Notes: a model not told the origin generated them from the sequence alone. Positions 24,601-36,010 are shown, counted from the stretch's first letter. The stretch: DNA of 64,000 bases from Cephalotus follicularis (GCA_001972305.1 BDDD01000419.1:62001-126000), one strand, 5' to 3'. A program made the numbers and translations.

Positions 24601-27600
24601 TAACTTTGAAAATCTGGTCCTCGCTATTGGAGCGGATATTGATGGGAAGTGCAGGGGTCTCTCCCATGTGGTAGATAATCAGACAAACAGGGATCTTTTC
24701 TCTGTTTGGAATCTTCCCCTGTCCTTGCTTTCCTTGAATGGTTATTTGCTGCTGGGCTGTCAGTACGCCTGAGTCATGGTGTGTGAGTTAGGGTTCTGTT
24801 GGGATGTGTTACATGCGTGCAGTGGTGCTTTTATAGGCCACTGAGCAAGAAGGGTGGCTTCGCTGCGTTCTGGTGAGGTATGTTGCCTCGTATCTTCAGC
24901 GCCGGTTGGGAGGTAGAGGGCAGTGGTCTCTCGCAAAGTATTTGTTCGCTCTTTTGGCCGGGTATGGATTCTTTTGTCTTCCTTTTGGGCTGGACAAATG
25001 TTGGCATGAGCAGTGCTTTCTTGCCTTTGGTTGGTTGTTGGCCACATGCCCAGGTTTCTTATCATCTGATGGATTTATGGCTGTGATGGTTTTCTACTAG
25101 CGCCTTGTAGGCCTTGGGTTCTTTCAATGCCTTGTCCAGCTGCTGTATCTAGTTTTAGTGCATGGTGCTTTTAGTGTGAATGTTCCACTTTGTTTTTGGG
25201 TCTACCTGTTCTTTTTGTATACAGGTGGGATGTTGTAGGTTGTATTTTTTATACTTTTATACTATCCAAAATGTTCAAAAAAAAAAAAAGAAGTTAACCT
25301 GAAGTTCCTGTTCGCAGCTCTTAAGTCTCTCAGTAAAGTCTTTCACTTGCAGAAAACACTTACACAGCTGCAGATTATTCACATAAAAATGCTGTTAAAT
25401 CAAGCCAACGTTTCCAACTTTCCTAAATAGTAGTTGGAAACAATAGTGATTACCTTTGCCAACTGCGTCTGCCGAAGCGAAGAGAGCTTCTTTGCACTGA
25501 TCACTGCATCCTCCAATTTCTGCACATACCATCATACACTCAATGAACTAAGAAATGCTTGAAGTATAAAAACTAAAACAGCTCGGATATCAGATATTAG
25601 CAGACCTCAAATATGAATACGACTGCCAATCAATTCAAACAGGCCAATACCTTAGATTTTCTCTGTAGATCTGAGACAAGTTGCAGTTTCTCTTTCAACC
25701 TCTCTTCAGCTTGAGCAATCTGTGAAAGGCATTGAATTTTAGTTTCTTCTACTTTGAACACTATGGCGATAGAACATCAAAGGAGAATAAGTAAATGGCC
25801 TTTGACAATAAAATGTCAGAATTAACTTTGACAGGTTAGTTAAACCCATTCAGGAGGTGATTTCTTGGTTGCATAAGTAAAGTGTGTAGATACTAGATAC
25901 TAAATTTCGTTATGCCAATTATTTGCAGCAGATGCATGCAATCATGCTATAAGATCAGTTTTTTCGCATCATCTGGTCAAATGCATTGCAATATATATAT
26001 AAATGGAAAGTGCCTAAACTCACCTCCTTTTTAAGTTCTTCACGCTTTTGAAGTGATCTCTCAACTTGTTCTTTGACCTGATAATGAGAACATGAATAAA
26101 AGTAAAACAGCCCCAAAATCCACATAACAAGGCACATACGCACTGTAAGGTTGACAATGCTAAGCTTACTTGATCATTATTATCATCCCTCGAATCTGAT
26201 GAATGTCCTCTACTGTGTCTGTCATTAATAATGGAACTGGTACAAAAGCACATAGCAAGCAAAGCTAAACCAATGAGTAAAACAGAGAAGATAAGACAGA
26301 TGCAACTCAAAAAAACACCAAAAAACTAAAAAAAAAATCACAATGGTATAGATATAGAATGCATCTTGACATACTAAATAACAGAGATTGTTCAAGATAT
26401 TACCCTTTACCTATCCAGAGGTGATACATACTCTATCGAAGTGGATACCTACAATAACTCCATCATCAATTCTTTCCCAAGATTAGTATATGAAGACTAA
26501 TCAACGCATTCCACATCAACCAAAACAACATATTGCATTAGTTGAGCCCATACAACTATCACGTGTTGAATAGAAACAGATGGGCACGCTTTCAAAAGTC
26601 TAGCATTTATACTGCTCTTCCATCCTAGACTAAGTTGAGCCCATACAACTCCCCAAACAGTTTTCTCCTATTACCAAATGCATTAGTTGTGCCTCATAAG
26701 TCCAGGAGATCAATCAAATAACTGAGGTTAACTCTGTTTTCTTTCAATTATAGCTTTAAACTATAAAGAGTGGTAGAAGGGTGCATCTAGTTGTTTCTAC
26801 CATACTCTTATCATATGAAGATTCTTTCTGGTATACAGAAATACAGACTCTCTATGAGCAAAATGTAAAAATTCGACTTCCTCCGGTTCCACCAAGCGTG
26901 TGGCTGATCATCTCCTGATCGTCTCACTTCAACCTGAACAACCACAACTAGAGCTATTCCGTGAACAGTCCCTTTCTCAGCCAAACAAAGTCTCTTACAA
27001 GGTATCAAACTGGATGAAAGAACAAAAGCTATTCTCTGCTTGACCCAATAATTAAAACCATGACAGTGCCAAAGGTAGTAATGTCTCTAAGTAAGGCTCA
27101 GACAGCTGTACATAGAAACTTTACAAGCGAAGAAGATCTAAATTGCCCATGGAGAGAAAATACCTACAGACATCGTGAAAAATACTAACATATTCCCAGT
27201 ACCTGATCCATCTCACAGATATTTAGGACAAACACATGTACAAGGTACGGAGAGACAGTATTGAGTTAACATTGTTTGGTTACTAATTACTCCATTCTCT
27301 CCTCAAGGATTACACAGTTCCGTAATTAACAGTTTACTAAGCTACCCCAGCCTCAGATCAGCAGGAATAGTTTAGGAATAGAAATAACTTTATAGTTTCC
27401 TATTTCTGCTTTTCCTTTGAGAGGCAGGGGGGAAAGGAACATCATTTTAAGCCCCCTGACTTGGAAGTGCATGCACATAGGATGAATATGCTCTGCTATG
27501 AAAACGCAAAAGAATGTCATAGCTTGGCCAATCAAATATTTCGGTTCTTATTGACTGAGAAACAAAAGATCAGAGTAAATGAGAGGAATAATCTTACCCA

Positions 27601-28583
27601 TTCAGTCTCCTTGACAACTGATCTTTGTCCTTGTCAACACTTCGGCGATGACCACTAGTTCCGGTTCCTTCCATCTCCCTATCTCGACCAGGGTCCAAGC
27701 GTTCATCCCTTTCCCAAATCCCATCACTATCTCTGCTGTATTCTTTCCCATGATCCTCCAGATTCCTGGATTGGTCTTCATCTCTATCGAAGTTATGATC
27801 CCTTCCTTGATCATGATCATGTGCATGCTCAAACTCTCGTTCCTGATCTTCATAATGCTCGCGAGACCTACTATGCTCTCTAGACCTATCACTATATCGA
27901 TCTCGATCATAGTCCCTCACCCGACTCCCAGGCCTATCCCAATCCACGCCTCTCTTTGCATTGCGCCGAAGACGATCTCGACCAAAATTAGATCTCCCAC
28001 CCCTGGTTGTTGCTGCATTCACTCTTACGGCTCTTCCATCAACATTCTAACAAAAATTCCACAATGTCATATGTTTAAAGCTTAAACCCACGATACAAAA
28101 CCATTATAACTCCATAAATTTTTTAAAAAGTAAAAAAAAGTGAGAGATAAAATAGAGAATAGGATGATGCATACCCTGCCATTCATGTCATTGATAGCAT
28201 CAATTGCTGAGCGAGGATTGGTAAAAGTAACGAAACCATAACATTTTCCCCTGTCATTTATAATCTGCCCGGGCAAACGTGATAAATGCATTTTTATAAT
28301 AAAGTTAGCTATGTACAAAGAAATACAACCCCATACTAACATATACATTTAATCGCTGGTTTCGATTATCCTCTGTTTGATAAGCGTAATAATCTCAACC
28401 AAGAAAGAAAAAACTTTAAAACTAACGAAACCCAATTATGAAAAATTAACACCTGTCAATCTTGAGCTTAGCATGGTAAATACTCAAAATAGAAGAGGAG
28501 GAAATGTAGTAAAAACCATAGAAAACGTAAACCCTAGATGGATAAAGTCTCAAAATAAAAAAACGAAGTGAAAACGCGATGCA

Positions 28584-28638
<55 letters not shown>

Positions 28639-28749
28639 CTTAACGGCAACGATGTGGCCGTAGAAATGGAAGGCGCGGCGAAGGGTGTCTTCAGTGGCGT
28701 TGAAAGGGAGTCCTCCTACATAGACAGAGTTGTCGTCGTCAACCGTCAT
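18686..28749 (-). CDS. RRM protein with Arg/Asp-rich middle and C-terminal coiled coil
   Basis: Nine exons on the minus strand: 28749-28639, 28264-28175, 28046-27598, 26236-26170, 26077-26024, 25719-25651, 25519-25454, 25367-25299 and 18754-18686. All borders are GT-AG and the lengths sum in frame to 347 residues. Residues about 7-80 form one RRM, with RNP2 VYVGGL (9-14) and RNP1 KCYGFVTF (44-51). Residues about 85-215 are very rich in Arg, Asp, Glu and His (RDYDRDRYSDRSREHSRSRE), as in splicing-related RD/RS proteins. Residues about 237-325 form a heptad-like coiled coil (VKEQVERSLQKREELKKE onward). A nuclear role in pre-mRNA or RNA processing is inferred; the gene has no name known to me, though eudicot homologues share this layout. 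The last intron (25298-18755) holds a full LINE. The last codons VRMEC-stop look shifted: homologues end near DGVLTNGN, and one missing G near 18699 would explain it, trimming roughly eight residues. Confidence 0.88.
18953..19063. repeat. 58-bp tandem duplication in the last intron of the RRM gene
   Basis: The unit starting AAAGGCCACAATGG occurs at 18953-19010 and again at 19011-19063, with one substitution (GGCATT versus GGTATT) over the compared length. This is a recent local duplication on the acceptor side of the intron, outside the LINE. Confidence 0.9.
19356..19370. repeat. left target-site duplication of the LINE
   Basis: GAAGTTAACCTGAAG is identical to 25290-25304 on the other side of the LINE. 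With adjoining A residues the match can be stretched to about 18 bases, which the poly(A) tail makes ambiguous. On the minus strand it reads CTTCAG|GTTAAC, a second copy of the exon 8/intron 8 junction of the host gene. Confidence 0.95.
19550..21114 (+). pseudogene. LINE ORF1: DUF4283-like and CCHC zinc-knuckle RNA-binding protein, broken
   Basis: ORF1 of plant L1 elements encodes the nucleic-acid-binding partner of the RT protein. An N-terminal Ser/Pro/acidic region (from MSSSPSSP) is followed by a DUF4283-like core (SIHTAENGIFVFKYE, PWDVWGVHLALRLWERDLPP, IPVWVKLMNIPMEYW). Then comes a zinc knuckle CERCKVFDHSTRAC (C-x2-C-x4-H-x4-C) at about 20650-20690 and a basic tail ending near 21110. One in-frame TGA lies at 20216-20218 and one frameshift near 20615-20622, just before the knuckle. 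The start ATG at 19550 is the first good one after the leader. Confidence 0.85.
21117..24772 (+). pseudogene. LINE ORF2: endonuclease-reverse transcriptase, broken
   Basis: The frame starts 3 bases after the ORF1 stop. The apurinic-like endonuclease shows WNKRGLN, LLETR, GDFN and SDHSP (21117-21810). The RT follows: AFIPGRNIRDNILVAHEIL, KIDIHKAYD, LRQGDPISPYLFVI, and FADDLLLF as the catalytic box (about 22700-23210). A zf-RVT domain with CGFGCGQVESLDHLFFECP follows near 24340-24400. Breaks: one frameshift near 21610-21620, between endonuclease motifs, and three in-frame stops (23468, 24197 and about 24461). No separate RNase H was recognised. This domain set is typical of plant L1 LINEs. Confidence 0.9.
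25290..25304. repeat. right target-site duplication of the LINE, spanning a host splice donor
   Basis: The second copy of GAAGTTAACCTGAAG. On the minus strand its first six bases (CTTCAG) are the end of exon 8 of the RRM gene and the rest (GTTAACTTC) is the start of intron 8. The LINE poly(T), as read in the gene's direction, begins 9 bases after the splice donor. Confidence 0.95.
28586..28637. repeat. compound GT/GA microsatellite at the donor of RRM-gene intron 1
   Basis: About 30 bases of GT repeat followed by about 22 bases of GA repeat. In the gene's direction it begins right after AAG at the intron 1 donor (GTCTCTCT). It is probably length-variable. Confidence 0.95.
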
Positions 28750-29208
28750 TTTCTTCTATGTGGCCAAACAAATACATAAATGGATAGCTATATATTGCTA
28801 ATGCAATATTAGATTTACGTACCTATGTGAATTTTCAATTCTACTGATACCCGTAGGGCCAAATATTAATTTCTATTGAGTATTTTTAAAATGTTTATAT
28901 AACGGAAAATTTTAATATTTTATTTTTATTAAAGTTATTTTTTATATTGTATTATGTTCAAATAATAAATTTAAATACTCTTTTTAAAATGTTAATTTTA
29001 TCGAAAAAAAACGTGAATATTAGCTAGAATATCTATTCTATATAACATAAATAATTATTTTATTATTTTCACAACTTAATATAGCTAAAATATATTGATT
29101 ATAATTTATCTAACAATTATATTTTTTTCATGATATGATTATGCATATAGATATCAAATTAAATACTAAGTAAATGTTTTGTTTATATCAAATTATGCAA
29201 TAAAGTTT
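28750..29208. other. AT-rich promoter side of the RRM gene
   Basis: AT-rich sequence between the RRM start codon and the Ty3/gypsy element. No gene. It should contain the RRM promoter, which the retroelement truncates to about 460 bases of native flank. Confidence 0.5.
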
Positions 29209-29213
29209 GTAAG

Positions 29214-29593
29214 TGTTGATGCTGAAATCAATTTCACAACAGTTCTCCACGTGTCGAAAGTTTAGGAGTTTTTACTCCCGGGAACCTTCCGATGCTTAAG
29301 TTAGTTGAGTTGCAAAGAAGATACTGTGTGAGTATGGTGAATTCATCGATCCCCCGCGGTCTTTCTTGACGGTATTTATAGCCTTACCTGGCTGTAACGT
29401 CTCTGAGCTGCTAGTAGTCTGGAGATAATTATGAGTCCCAAAGAAATGACTAAGATTCCAGACCATTTCTTCATTAAGGGATGGAGGCATTTTTTCTCCC
29501 ATTATGACCACGAACTTGGACGTTTTGCCCATATTTATGGGTTTTAATGACACATGTCAGTGCCTTAATAAAACGTGAATTTTTCTCATATCA
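29214..29593 (-). repeat. 3' LTR of the Ty3/gypsy element (left copy)
   Basis: On the plus strand it starts TGTTGATGCTGAAATCAA and ends TTTCTCATATCA, in keeping with TG...CA termini. It shares both ends and the ACTCCCGGG region with 35017-35284 and differs in the middle. Confidence 0.85.
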
Positions 29594-30104
29594 TATACCT
29601 CCTGGCCTTCCTTTTCTGTGCTTTGTAGAGAATGAGGAGCATTAGTAAGGTGGTATTGCTTTGAGCAGACCTTTGATGTGTAATTAGGCCTGATTCGGCT
29701 TATGGGCTTCTTTTACGATTTGGCCCAGGACTAGCTTTAATTGACGCATGGTTGGACGACTGTAACTCCCGCCCACATTCTCTTCGTCTCCCATGTCTGA
29801 TTGATAGGCTAAGTTAGGCCGTTTGATCCTGCAGAGATCGTATAGTATGGATCAGTTTTAAAACCCTTTAAACCGCCTCTTCTTCTTGGAGAAGTTTCCT
29901 TTCTTTAATCTTCTTCAACTTTCAAAGCTCTTTCTCTATAAAGCTTTTTGACTTCCCAGACTCTCAATCGACTTTTCTTCAGATCTTTTCTGGTGAAATC
30001 TCAGGTGCGTCATGCTTTGTTTTTTAATTCTGCAAACTGATTAGGGCATCTTCTTGGGTTTTTCTGGCTTCTCATATTCTCTCTCTCTCTTCACGAGTTT
30101 CTAG

Positions 30105-32453
30105 ATGGCTAGACTCAAGCAAACCTCCAGACCAGCTACTCCAGCGAAAATTCGCCGCTTAGCTGAAGCGGTAACAGTTTCAGAGCATCCTCTTGGCTCG
30201 GAGGATGCCATGGATGTCATTGTCGTGGGTGGTCTTGAAGTCACCTCTTCCGAAGCTGGGACTCAGGTTTTTAGAACCCACTTCGATAGGAGCATACTTC
30301 TTTGTGAGAAAGTGAAGAAGCTAGCTAAATCATATTGCTTCCCTAGAGGCTTAACGATCTCCATTCTCTGAGATCCCAAGGAGGCCATAGAGAGCAGACT
30401 CTTCGTGGTTTTCAAGGATGCTCTTACACTTGGTCTGAGACTTCCTTTACACCCCTTCGTTGTTGCAGTTTTGAGGAGTTTCCAAATTCATCCTTCACTC
30501 CTTCAAGCACAGTCCCGGTGCTTCATAATGGGCTTCTTATTGAAGTGCTTGGAAGCAAATGTGGTAGCTACAGTGGGGCTTTTCAAGGAGTTTCATGCTT
30601 TTGTTGCCTCTCCTATCAAGCATGGGTACTATTTTAAGTCGCGCTTTGGTTTGACCAAGAAAATGCTGGTGGATCCTACAAAATCCATCAAGAACTGGCG
30701 GGAGAGGTGCTTCCTCATCACGAATCTCCCTAACTTTATTCCCTCACCTGGTGTGATTTATTGGACACCCAACATCTGAATCAGAGGGTAAATTTATCCG
30801 ACAAGGAGAAGGCATATCTGAATAAGCTGTCTGTGCTAGAGCCAGAGGAGGTCAATTTAACTGTGACTGAAGACCGTCTGTGTCGCATCAGGCTAAGCAT
30901 GTCTGGAGGTCGTAGGGATGCTTTGGAAGATGCAGAGGAGATCCCAGTGGAGGTTGAGAGGGAGAGAAATGAAGATAGCAGAGATGAGCTCGGAGCTGAA
31001 CCCAGTCACAAGGGGGAAAGTTGTATTAAGCCTTCGTCTCCTCCTCTGCTTCTAATATCTTTGTTTTGTTCATTCCTTACTTCTTGTAATTCATGTTTTT
31101 AACTTTGTCTTCTTTGTCGTCTGCTAGCAATGGCTCCCCAGCGCCGTTTTGCAGAGGTGCTGAAGGTTACTAGGGAGGAGCAAGGCACTGCTGAGGATGC
31201 GAGGCAGAAAGCCTTGAGGCAAGCCGCCATGGGGGAGAAGAAAAAAGCTGAGAAATAGGCTACTAAAAAGAAGTCTGACCATGGCAAGTGAGTTGCTGAG
31301 GATCTGCCCTCTTCTGCTCTACTCGCCCCTCCATCAAAGAAACAAAAAGGAGGAAAAGGAGGAGAAGGCTCTTCTCTCCGCCAAGCAGCTGTTCCCCCCA
31401 CGGTAGGTTCTAAGGACCCCATCCGCCTTGGTGAGCCTAGGGACATAAACCAAATGGAAGAAGAGCTTGAAGCACTAGGTGACTCTGGCTTGGACTTGAA
31501 TGCCCCAGGGGCGCCTTTCGAGCTTAGTTGGTTGTACTTCCTTCCTTCTGAGTTACACTCGAGAAAGGGTTGGACCTATGAGCAGCTCTGGAATCATTAC
31601 GCTCGGAGTTGTATTAGGGTAGGTGACTTTTCCTCTTTTTCTTTTTCGATACCTTTCCTGATCTTCCCTTCACTCGGGTTTTTTACTTTTGGAGGCTCTG
31701 AACGACATCCACTTAATGGTGGATAACTCAAAGGCAGACCATGAACTTATCAACCATCTTCGTGAAAAGAATGCAGAGCTCAAACGGGCGTCTGATTCGG
31801 CCCATGCCCGGCTGGAGGAGATTATTGGGGCCCAGGAGTCCGTTTTGGAAGAGAAGAGGCAGGTCCTTGAAGCTTTGGCCAAGGAGAAAGAAGACAAAGA
31901 GGTGGTCCTCAGGAGTCATATGAGAACCCGTGACTTGCTGCATGCTGTGGATGAAAGGTTCTCTAGGTACAAAGAGGGGGAAGCTACTCGGGTTCAAGAG
32001 GAGGTAGACAAAACCCTTGCAGAATTTAAAGCTTCATCTGAGTTTCAAGGTGCTTTGGCTGGGGCTGTGGATGACTATAAGGCTTCCCTAGCTTTTGAGG
32101 AGGAAGTCTTCAAAGAGTCTGCGAGATACTTTCGTCGGGGCTTCTACACCTGCCGCAACTGGGTGTCTGCTCTTCACCCCGAGGTTCTTCTGACCCCTAT
32201 AATATATTGTGAGTCAGCTGGAGACTTCGACTTTCTCCCTGAAGAGATAGATGCCGAGGAGGAGAAAGTTCGCTTTGTCCTGGTAGAGAAAGAGTCACGG
32301 AGGGCAGAGTTTCAAAACTTGACTGTCTCATCCTCTACTGAAGATGTTGAAGAGCTTCCTTCCTCTGAACCCGATGCCCATTTCTCTGAGCCTGCTTCAG
32401 AAGCTATTGCTGCTTTTCTGTCTGAGGATGTTCAGAACCCTGCTCCTCTTTAG
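30105..32453 (+). pseudogene. antisense reading region of the Ty3/gypsy element, gypsy-type 'Transposase_28'-like protein
   Basis: It lies on the strand opposite to gag, between gag and the 3' LTR. The N-terminal part starts MARLKQTSRPATPAKIRR. It is followed by a segment (GLRLPLHPFVVAVLRSF, CFIMGFLLKCLEA, GLFKEFHAFVASP, YYFKSRFGLTKK) that resembles the plant domain called putative gypsy-type transposon (PF04195). A long charged coiled coil (about 31680-32060) and a C-terminal block with RGFYTCRNWVSALHPEV follow. The same order occurs on the antisense strand of the element at 42059-55539. The region is broken. Function is unknown; such antisense ORFs have been described in the Tat group, for example gene 23 of maize Grande1. 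Confidence 0.7.
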
Positions 32454-32679
32454 CTTTTATTATGTATTGTACCTTTTTTGTAATTATTACTCTGGTAATA
32501 CAATAAAACATAATTTTTAGCCTCGTTTGACTTTTACAATTACCTTAGGAAAACTTATCTTAATCCATCATATTCGTAGACATCTTTTTTATTGGTCTGA
32601 TATTTTTTAGACTAGATCGCCTGAGTTTTTTAACCAACATAGGGCACTTGTATCAAAGCGTTCAGCCAACGAGACTTGA

Positions 32680-33135
32680 TCTTTACGAGTTCTTATGTGT
32701 TCGCAGATCAAGATTTATTTCTGGTGTAACAAGTTCTTATGGGTTTGTAGATCAAGATTTCGTACTGGTCTGATATTTTTCAGACCAGGTCTTCTGAGGG
32801 GCACTTGTATTAAAGCGCTCAGTCTAACAAACTTGATCGTTGCGAGTTCTTATGTGTTCGCCTCTCAAGATATGATGCAGGCATAGTATGACAAGTTCTT
32901 ATGGTTTGCAGACCAGCATTTGCTCCCTTAGGAATCTTTGAATTGCTCCCTTGGGAGTCTTTATATTGCTCCATTGGGAGTCTTTACTTAAGCTTGTATT
33001 AAGCTTTAGTCTGCTCGAGACTTGCTCTGATTGCTCCCGTGGAAGTCTTGTCTGATTGCTCGCTTAAGAGTCTTCTAAGATTGATTCCTTAGGAGTCTTC
33101 TCTGATCGCTCCCTTATGAGTCTTTTTTATTGCAT
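32680..33135. repeat. diverged tandem repeats between gag and the antisense ORF
   Basis: Two repeated themes are seen. One is a longer unit with GAGTTCTTATGTGTTCGC and AGATCAAGATTT (32680-32910). The other is a short unit TTGCTCCCTTGGGAGTCTTT recurring about eight times with changes (32925-33125). Complementary versions of both occur at 51440-52110 in the other Tat-type element, so the tract is a family feature. Confidence 0.8.
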
Positions 33136-33470
33136 AACTGGAACAGGTTCTTTAAAGAAAAAATCATCTTTATTGAATGAACTGAGCATTTGTACATTTT
33201 TATACTCAACTGACAATACTTCGATTCTGCAGACTAGATAAATACATCTCTATTATTTTTTAGGAACGTAATCAGATCCTCTTTCTCCACCTCTCTCGGC
33301 CGAGAACCATTCTTAGTCAAAAAATGGTGTGTATCACTCCTCTAGGTTTGTGCTCCTCATCCTGCTGTGAAGCTTTTTCTCTACGCTCCCTTCTTTCTTG
33401 GGGAGTATCTCTATTCACATATTTCCTCAGATGACCTTTACGGATTAAGTCATATATCTGATTTTTTTAA

Positions 33471-34973
33471 CTACCTACAGTCCTCCGTATCGTACCCATG
33501 ATCGCGGTGATATCGACAGTATTTGCTATAATCCCTCTTGTCTGCTGGGGTTCTCAACGGAGGTGACCACTGGATTGAGACTTTTTCCTTCTCCACTGCA
33601 AGGATTCTGGTCCGTGTCTCGAGGGGAGGGGTGAAGCTTTTGTAATTGGGGATTAGCGATCCCCTTTTTGGTGAATTCTCCCTCTTGGAGAGTTTGTGCC
33701 TTAGGTTATCTTCTGTCAGCTCTGGCCTCCCTTTCCTCTTCTCATGGTCAGACCAGAAGATCTTCTGCTTTCTAGCCTCTAGAGCCTCCTCTGCATTTAT
33801 ATACTTTTCAGCTCTTCTAAGGAGGTCTGTCATGTCAAGGGCATGCTTATTCATTAAGGAGAAGGTGAAAAATGAGTTGTCTGTCAACCCGCTGTTCAGG
33901 GTTTCCAGAGCAAAGGAAGGTTCTAAGTCTTTTACCATCAAGGACTCCTTGTTGAACCGGGTCAGGTAATCTCTAAGGGATTCATTTTTCCCTTGCACTA
34001 CGTTGATCAAATGATTAGTGCTCTTTCTCTGGGTGGTGCTGTTAAGGAATTTTGTGACAAACATCTCGCTGAATTGCTCGAAGTTTGCCACTGACTTGAG
34101 GGGCAACGTGGCGTACCACGTCTGAGCTGCACATGTGAAAGTCGCCGGAAGTCCTCGGTAGAGGATTGCGTCTGAATCTTGGTGCACTAACATGATCTGG
34201 GGGTATTACCTCACATGCTGTATGGGATCAGAGGACCCGTCATAATCTCTAAATATTGGGAACCTAAACATTCTCAGTAGAGGCTCCCTCAGTATCTCTG
34301 GAACGAAGGGGGTGCAGTTTAAGTTCCACACCTCTGACAAGTATCCCCTCGTCTGCTCGGCTCCTCTGAGTCTTTTCTCCATATATTCAAACCTTCTGTT
34401 GATGATCTACTCGATATCTTTTTGATCCCTAGACTCGCTGGAGACTTGGGATTGTCCTCCGGTTGGTCTGACCGAGTAGTCTAACCTACTCCTTGGCCTT
34501 GATTCATCTCTGCGAGACGCATAGGAATGTGCATGGGGCTCCTCTTCGACTATGTAGTAATCTAAGTGGTCTTCATCCTTTGGATCTTGCTCTGGAAGGT
34601 CCTGCGCGGGGTCATAATTATAATCTCTTGCACTTGAAGACTCTGCTCTCAGAGATATATCAATCTCTGATCGCCTTGGAGGGTGCCTTGCCCCCCTTTG
34701 CGGGTTTCTCCTGGGCTCTGCTCTTATTGATGTATCAATCCCTGACAGTCTTGGAAGGCGCATGGCCCCCCTTTACGGGTTTCGTCCATCCTCTTGAGAC
34801 TGTGGTTGTTCTGGGGCTGCTTGACTTGGTCCAACCTGATTCTGGCTAGCCAAATTGTTTGCCAACAGTGTAGTGAGCCTCCCTATCTCCTGAAGGAACT
34901 GGTTAAATTGCTTACCGGTGAGAGGAGCTTGACCAGGAGCGGCCGCAGGGTTGGTGGTTCTCTCCGGAGGCAT
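33471..34973 (-). pseudogene. gag region of the Ty3/gypsy element
   Basis: Minus-strand frames from MPPERTTNPAAAPGQAPLTG through a Pro/Arg/Asp-rich linker (34763-34407) to a retrotransposon gag core (34193-33471). The core has TCAAQTWYATLPLKSVANFE and LINVVQGKNESLRDYLTRFN, ending near a CRYHRDHGYDTEDC knuckle-like motif. It makes the structural capsid-like protein in this family. The region is broken and belongs to a fossil element. Confidence 0.85.
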
Positions 34974-35016
34974 TGTTGAATTATATTACGTCACGTTTCC
35001 CACAGACGGCGTCAAC

Positions 35017-35284
35017 TGTTGATGCCGAAATCAACTTCACAACAGTCCTCCACGTATGGAGGTTTGATTTGTTAGGAAATAACGTTGGATGCTCCGAAGA
35101 TTGTACTAGATTTGAGTTTCTCTAGTCATCCCTGCACACAAAGAAAGCAAAATATTGAAAATCCAGGAGTTTTTACTCCCGGGGACCCTCCGTTATGACC
35201 ATGACCTTGGACGTTTTGTCCATATTTATGGGTTTTAATGACATGTGTCAATACCTTAGTAAAACATGAATTTTTTCCATATCA
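35017..35284 (-). repeat. 5' LTR of the Ty3/gypsy element (right copy)
   Basis: It starts TGTTGATGCCGAAATCAA and ends TTTTTTCCATATCA on the plus strand. Just to its left lies GGGAAACGTGACG in the element sense, near CGCCGTCTGTGGGA. That is the same leader sequence that follows the 5' LTR of the element at 42059-55539, and it fixes the orientation. Confidence 0.85.
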
Positions 35285-35289
35285 GTAAG

Positions 35290-35699
35290 TGAACTTTTAA
35301 TTCAAGTACTCTATTTTTTTCTTTTCTAAATTTTTTAATATTCAAAATATAATCTAAACTATAAAGCATAAATAACTTGTTCTGATATTATAATATTAAT
35401 AAGTTCTAATAAAGAAATTTTAAACAATCATAAAATATTACATAAAACCAAATAGCTTGATAAAGTATTATTAACAAACAAAATAGAATTTACATCATAA
35501 AAAATATTTACAATAAAGCCATATGATGATTTAAAAGTCTAAAGGTAAACAATCAAACTAACAATATTTAATTATATTATAATATTTTTACAATAGAAAA
35601 AAGGTTTGAAAATATTTATCGGAGAGTTTGGAGACTAAGATTGAACTGGAGGGTGTGGAGAGAATTGAGAGAGGCAGACTCGCAGGCAGAGAGCTTGCT
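35290..35699. other. AT-rich intergenic DNA
   Basis: AT-rich sequence between the Ty3/gypsy element and the RTE LINE fragment. No gene, RNA or repeat boundary recognised. Confidence 0.5.
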
Positions 35700-36010
35700 T
35701 AAGTTGTGAGCTGCCTCGCAGCATAATGCAGTCTTCCTTTCATAGGCAAAGTTGAAGTGAGAATTGAGAAAATAACTCCTACTTTATTACTTCTATCCAT
35801 GTAGTTTTAGGTCTACCCCTCTCCTCTTGTGTCAATCTACTTTGAACCTATCGCATTTTCTCACCAATGCATCTAAAGGTCAACGCTCGACACGTCCAAA
35901 CCATCTTAGACGGTTTTCTCTCAGTTTATCTTCAGTAGGCGCTATCCCTACCTTATACCCGATGTAATCATTTCTTATTCTATCTTTTCTCTCAGTTTAT
36001 CTCATACTAT
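35700..36010 (-). mobile_element. 3' fragment of an RTE-type LINE (RT C-terminus)
   Basis: The minus strand reads RIRNDYIGYKVGIAPTEDKL, RENRLRWFGRVER, then PLDALVRK. This is the well-known C-terminal signature of plant RTE-clade reverse transcriptases (usual form RENRLRWFGHVQRRP). Stops occur after VER and beyond. Only this end of the element was recognised, and no poly(A) or target duplication was found. Confidence 0.8.

Larger units (their letters stand above)
19371..25289 (+). mobile_element. full-length plant L1-clade LINE inserted antisense in an intron
   Basis: A 5.9-kb non-LTR retrotransposon with perfect 15-bp target-site duplications (GAAGTTAACCTGAAG) and a 13-base poly(A) tail at 25277-25289. 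It has a 5' leader (19371-19549), an ORF1 with a zinc knuckle and an ORF2 with endonuclease, reverse transcriptase and zf-RVT regions. Both ORFs carry disabling changes, so it is now inactive, although the intact TSDs suggest it is not very old. Its composition (about half GC) contrasts with the AT-rich intron around it. It lies in the last intron of the minus-strand RRM gene, in the opposite orientation. Confidence 0.95.
29214..35284 (-). mobile_element. Ty3/gypsy LTR retrotransposon fossil, Tat-like, non-autonomous
   Basis: The element is bounded by a 5-bp target duplication GTAAG (29209-29213 and 35285-35289). It runs on the minus strand: 5' LTR at 35017-35284, a gag-like region (34973-33471), a non-coding tract with short tandem repeats, an antisense reading region (30105-32453, plus strand) and the 3' LTR at 29214-29593. 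LTR ends are TGATATG...CATCAACA on the element strand. No protease, reverse transcriptase or integrase was recognised, so it looks non-autonomous. It is broken, with perhaps five to ten breaks. The LTRs differ by many changes and in length, so it is old. Its gag and antisense region match the element at 42059-55539, so both belong to one lineage. Confidence 0.88.

Noticed and set aside
24760-25100. Overlapping frames at the 3' end of the LINE
   Set aside because: They are in the LINE 3' UTR, after the ORF2 end, on both strands, without family resemblance.
32920-33130. Regularly spaced short repeats that could suggest a CRISPR-like array
   Set aside because: This is eukaryotic DNA, the repeats are diverged and have no unique spacers of constant length, and they belong to the Ty3/gypsy family tract.
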